NCBI GenBank assembly: GCA_937983085.1 | Contig: CALJKZ010000170.1 | Coordinates: 1 to 6,673, forward strand | DNA length: 6,673 nt | Source: an uncultured Gemmatimonadales bacterium | Lineage (GTDB): Bacteria > Gemmatimonadota > Gemmatimonadetes > Longimicrobiales > Gaopeijiaceae | Direction: 5' to 3' | Shown here: piece by piece, positions 5,275 to 6,673 of the stretch | Layout: the number at the start of each line of letters is the position of its first letter | Numbering within the stretch: the first letter of the stretch is position 1 | Translations under genes and position numbers: made by a program | The notes under the pieces: generated by a model | The model's input: the letters and a program-made list of their open reading frames with translations, nothing else | Database searches by the model: none | What the model was told of the DNA's origin: nothing

Positions 5275-6673
5275 GGGCCGGTTCCCGCAGTCGCGCCGTC
5301 GGACCGGCCGTCGCCCTTTTCGTCGGCCTCGGACTCCTGCGACTGCTCTTTCCCGGCGATGTGCCCTTCATTGCCGACGAACCCCTCATCATCGAACTGG
5401 GGTTGGATGCCTTGGAGTCCGGGACCGCGGTGACGTCGGGACTCCAGGGCACCCGCGGCGCCGCGTACGGGCCTGCGCCGACGTGGTTCTATCAAGCGAC
5501 GCTGCTGCTGACGTCCGACCTTCGCGTCGTGGCCGTCATCAAGATCGTCCTCGTGACGCTCCCCACTGCAGGAGGTCTCCTCCTCCTTGGCCGGAGTCTG
5601 CCCGGACTGTCGCTCCCTCTCGCGGCGTTCGCATTCCTCAGTCCGTACCTGTGGTTCTACGCCCGCGATCTTTGGGACAACAGCTTCTCCATCCCGTTCA
5701 CGGTCATGGTAGTGGCGACGTACTCCGCCTTCCACGCGACCGGCCGCACGCGATGGTTGGTGGGGACGGCTGCGTTCGCCGTTCTCTGCCTCATGACCCA
5801 CCTGATGACGACGCCTCTCGTGGCGGCCGTCTTCGTGCACCTCATGGTGAGCCAGCGGCGCCGATTCGTGGCCGACCGCCGCTTCGCCGGGACCGTGGCT
5901 CTGGTGGGCGCCGCCTCGGTGGCGGTCATGGTCCCCTACCTACGGGACCTCTCGGCGGGCGCCGCGACCAGCCTCCTGTGGTCCCCGTCGCCCCGCGCGC
6001 TCCTCTTCGCCCTCGACGGCTTCAGGATCTTCTCGGTGCGCGGCTTCGACTACGTCGTCGGGGATTGGTCCGCCGGGGGTCTGGCACCGGTGGTCGTCGC
6101 GCTCTCGTGCGTGAGCTACGGAGTGGGGGCGTGGGGCGCCGTGCTTTTGAATCGCACCCTGCGAGATGGGGGCGGCTGGACCGCAAGTGCTGCCTCCCCG
6201 GACGGTGGCTCACGAGGCGGCGACCCCCGTTATGGGGGCCTCGGGGATGCAGGCCCGGCGATTGCCGCCGTCGTGGCTCTGACCCTCGTCTTCTTCGTCG
6301 TGGTCGCCAACGGGAAGCGATTGGTGGAACACCCTCACTATTACAGCGGCGTGTGGCCCGCCTTCTTCCTGCTGTGGTGGTGGGGGATGAGCGACCTGGT
6401 CCACCGCGTCTGGGCGAGGAGGGTCTACGCGGTCCAGGCGACGGTCATGGCGGCGTTCCTTGTGGGGATGGTGACCTGGATCCACGTGAACCGGGGGACC
6501 CGCTCTCTGCACTACGGTCCCACCCTCGCCAACCAGATGGCGGTTGCCGCCGAACTCGAGCAGTTGGGCGTGGAAGACCCACCGCCGAGTCCAGCGCATC
6601 ATCCCCGGCTCTTCCCCCAGGCCATCCGGGTCTTGCGTCGCCTCGACGCACGGAGCCGGGGCGTGGAAGCGTC
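5271..6673 (+). CDS. Multi-pass membrane glycosyltransferase, GT-C / PMT-ArnT-like, 3' end outside window
   Basis: One frame is open from 5247 to the window end with no stop. Its translation is a polytopic membrane protein. Numbered from the CTG at 5271, 467 complete residues are visible. Hydrophobic segments lie near 12-28, 86-107, 113-130, 140-156, 163-192, 207-223, 270-293, 330-347, 360-376 and 387-404. The first outer loop carries the acidic pair Asp36-Glu37 (FIADEP), placed like the catalytic acidic residues of GT-C enzymes. AAYGPAPTWFY (64-74), YARDLWDNSF (130-139) and HPHYYSGVWPAFFLL (354-368) also fit PMT/ArnT-like proteins that move sugars from polyprenyl-phosphate carriers at the inner membrane. 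Donor and acceptor are unknown. Between 295 and 329 is a Gly/Asp/Ser-rich hydrophilic loop. No ATG, GTG or TTG precedes the first helix. The CTG overlapping the glycosylase stop (CTGA) is the best start, while GTG at 5361 would remove the first helix. Confidence 0.82.
   Translation, partial: MRAGSRSRAVGPAVALFVGLGLLRLLFPGDVPFIADEPLIIELGLDALESGTAVTSGLQGTRGAAYGPAPTWFYQATLLLTSDLRVVAVIKIVLVTLPTAGGLLLLGRSLPGLSLPLAAFAFLSPYLWFYARDLWDNSFSIPFTVMVVATYSAFHATGRTRWLVGTAAFAVLCLMTHLMTTPLVAAVFVHLMVSQRRRFVADRRFAGTVALVGAASVAVMVPYLRDLSAGAATSLLWSPSPRALLFALDGFRIFSVRGFDYVVGDWSAGGLAPVVVALSCVSYGVGAWGAVLLNRTLRDGGGWTASAASPDGGSRGGDPRYGGLGDAGPAIAAVVALTLVFFVVVANGKRLVEHPHYYSGVWPAFFLLWWWGMSDLVHRVWARRVYAVQATVMAAFLVGMVTWIHVNRGTRSLHYGPTLANQMAVAAELEQLGVEDPPPSPAHHPRLFPQAIRVLRRLDARSRGVEA

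Noticed and set aside
5148..5840. Minus-strand open frame (230 residues) opposite the membrane glycosyltransferase
   Set aside because: Highly charged, low-complexity product, while the + strand frame encodes coherent hydrophobic helices with GT-C motifs through the same bases.

Overview
The window is uniformly GC-rich and densely coded, with every supported gene on the + strand. The order is outer-membrane barrel protein, yicC, gmk, rpoZ, coaBC, family 4 uracil-DNA glycosylase, membrane glycosyltransferase. The yicC-gmk-rpoZ-coaBC core is a common bacterial chromosomal block. The short omega subunit, the C-terminal style of the upstream barrel protein and the helix-plus-linker N-terminus of the glycosylase suggest Gemmatimonadota or a related Gram-negative phylum. 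That assignment is an inference from remembered family features, not a search result.

Layout. Positions 1-1235 hold the C-terminal 410 residues of an outer-membrane beta-barrel protein whose start lies before the window. A 37-nt gap carrying a strong Shine-Dalgarno leads to yicC (1273-2160). yicC overlaps gmk (2157-2864) by ATGA. rpoZ (2874-3092) follows nine bases later, with its ribosome-binding site over the gmk stop. coaBC (3113-4375) follows after 20 bases and overlaps the uracil-DNA glycosylase (4372-5274) by GTGA. The last gene is a multi-pass GT-C type glycosyltransferase open to the end of the window. It has no ATG, GTG or TTG start at a sensible place and most likely starts at a CTG that overlaps the glycosylase stop by CTGA (5271).

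How the genes fit together. The central cluster is housekeeping: RNA turnover (YicC), GMP to GDP (Gmk), RNA polymerase assembly (omega), coenzyme A synthesis (CoaBC) and removal of uracil from DNA (family 4 UDG). Spacing and overlaps argue for one transcript with translational coupling. The two flanking genes belong to the cell envelope and are probably lineage-specific neighbours.

No mobile element, CRISPR array, RNA gene or clear terminator was seen, and no undescribed multi-gene system is apparent. Points worth a second look are the apparent CTG start, a valine where E. coli CoaC has its active-site cysteine, a 24-bp triple repeat inside the glycosylase linker, and an AT-rich extended -10 element inside gmk.
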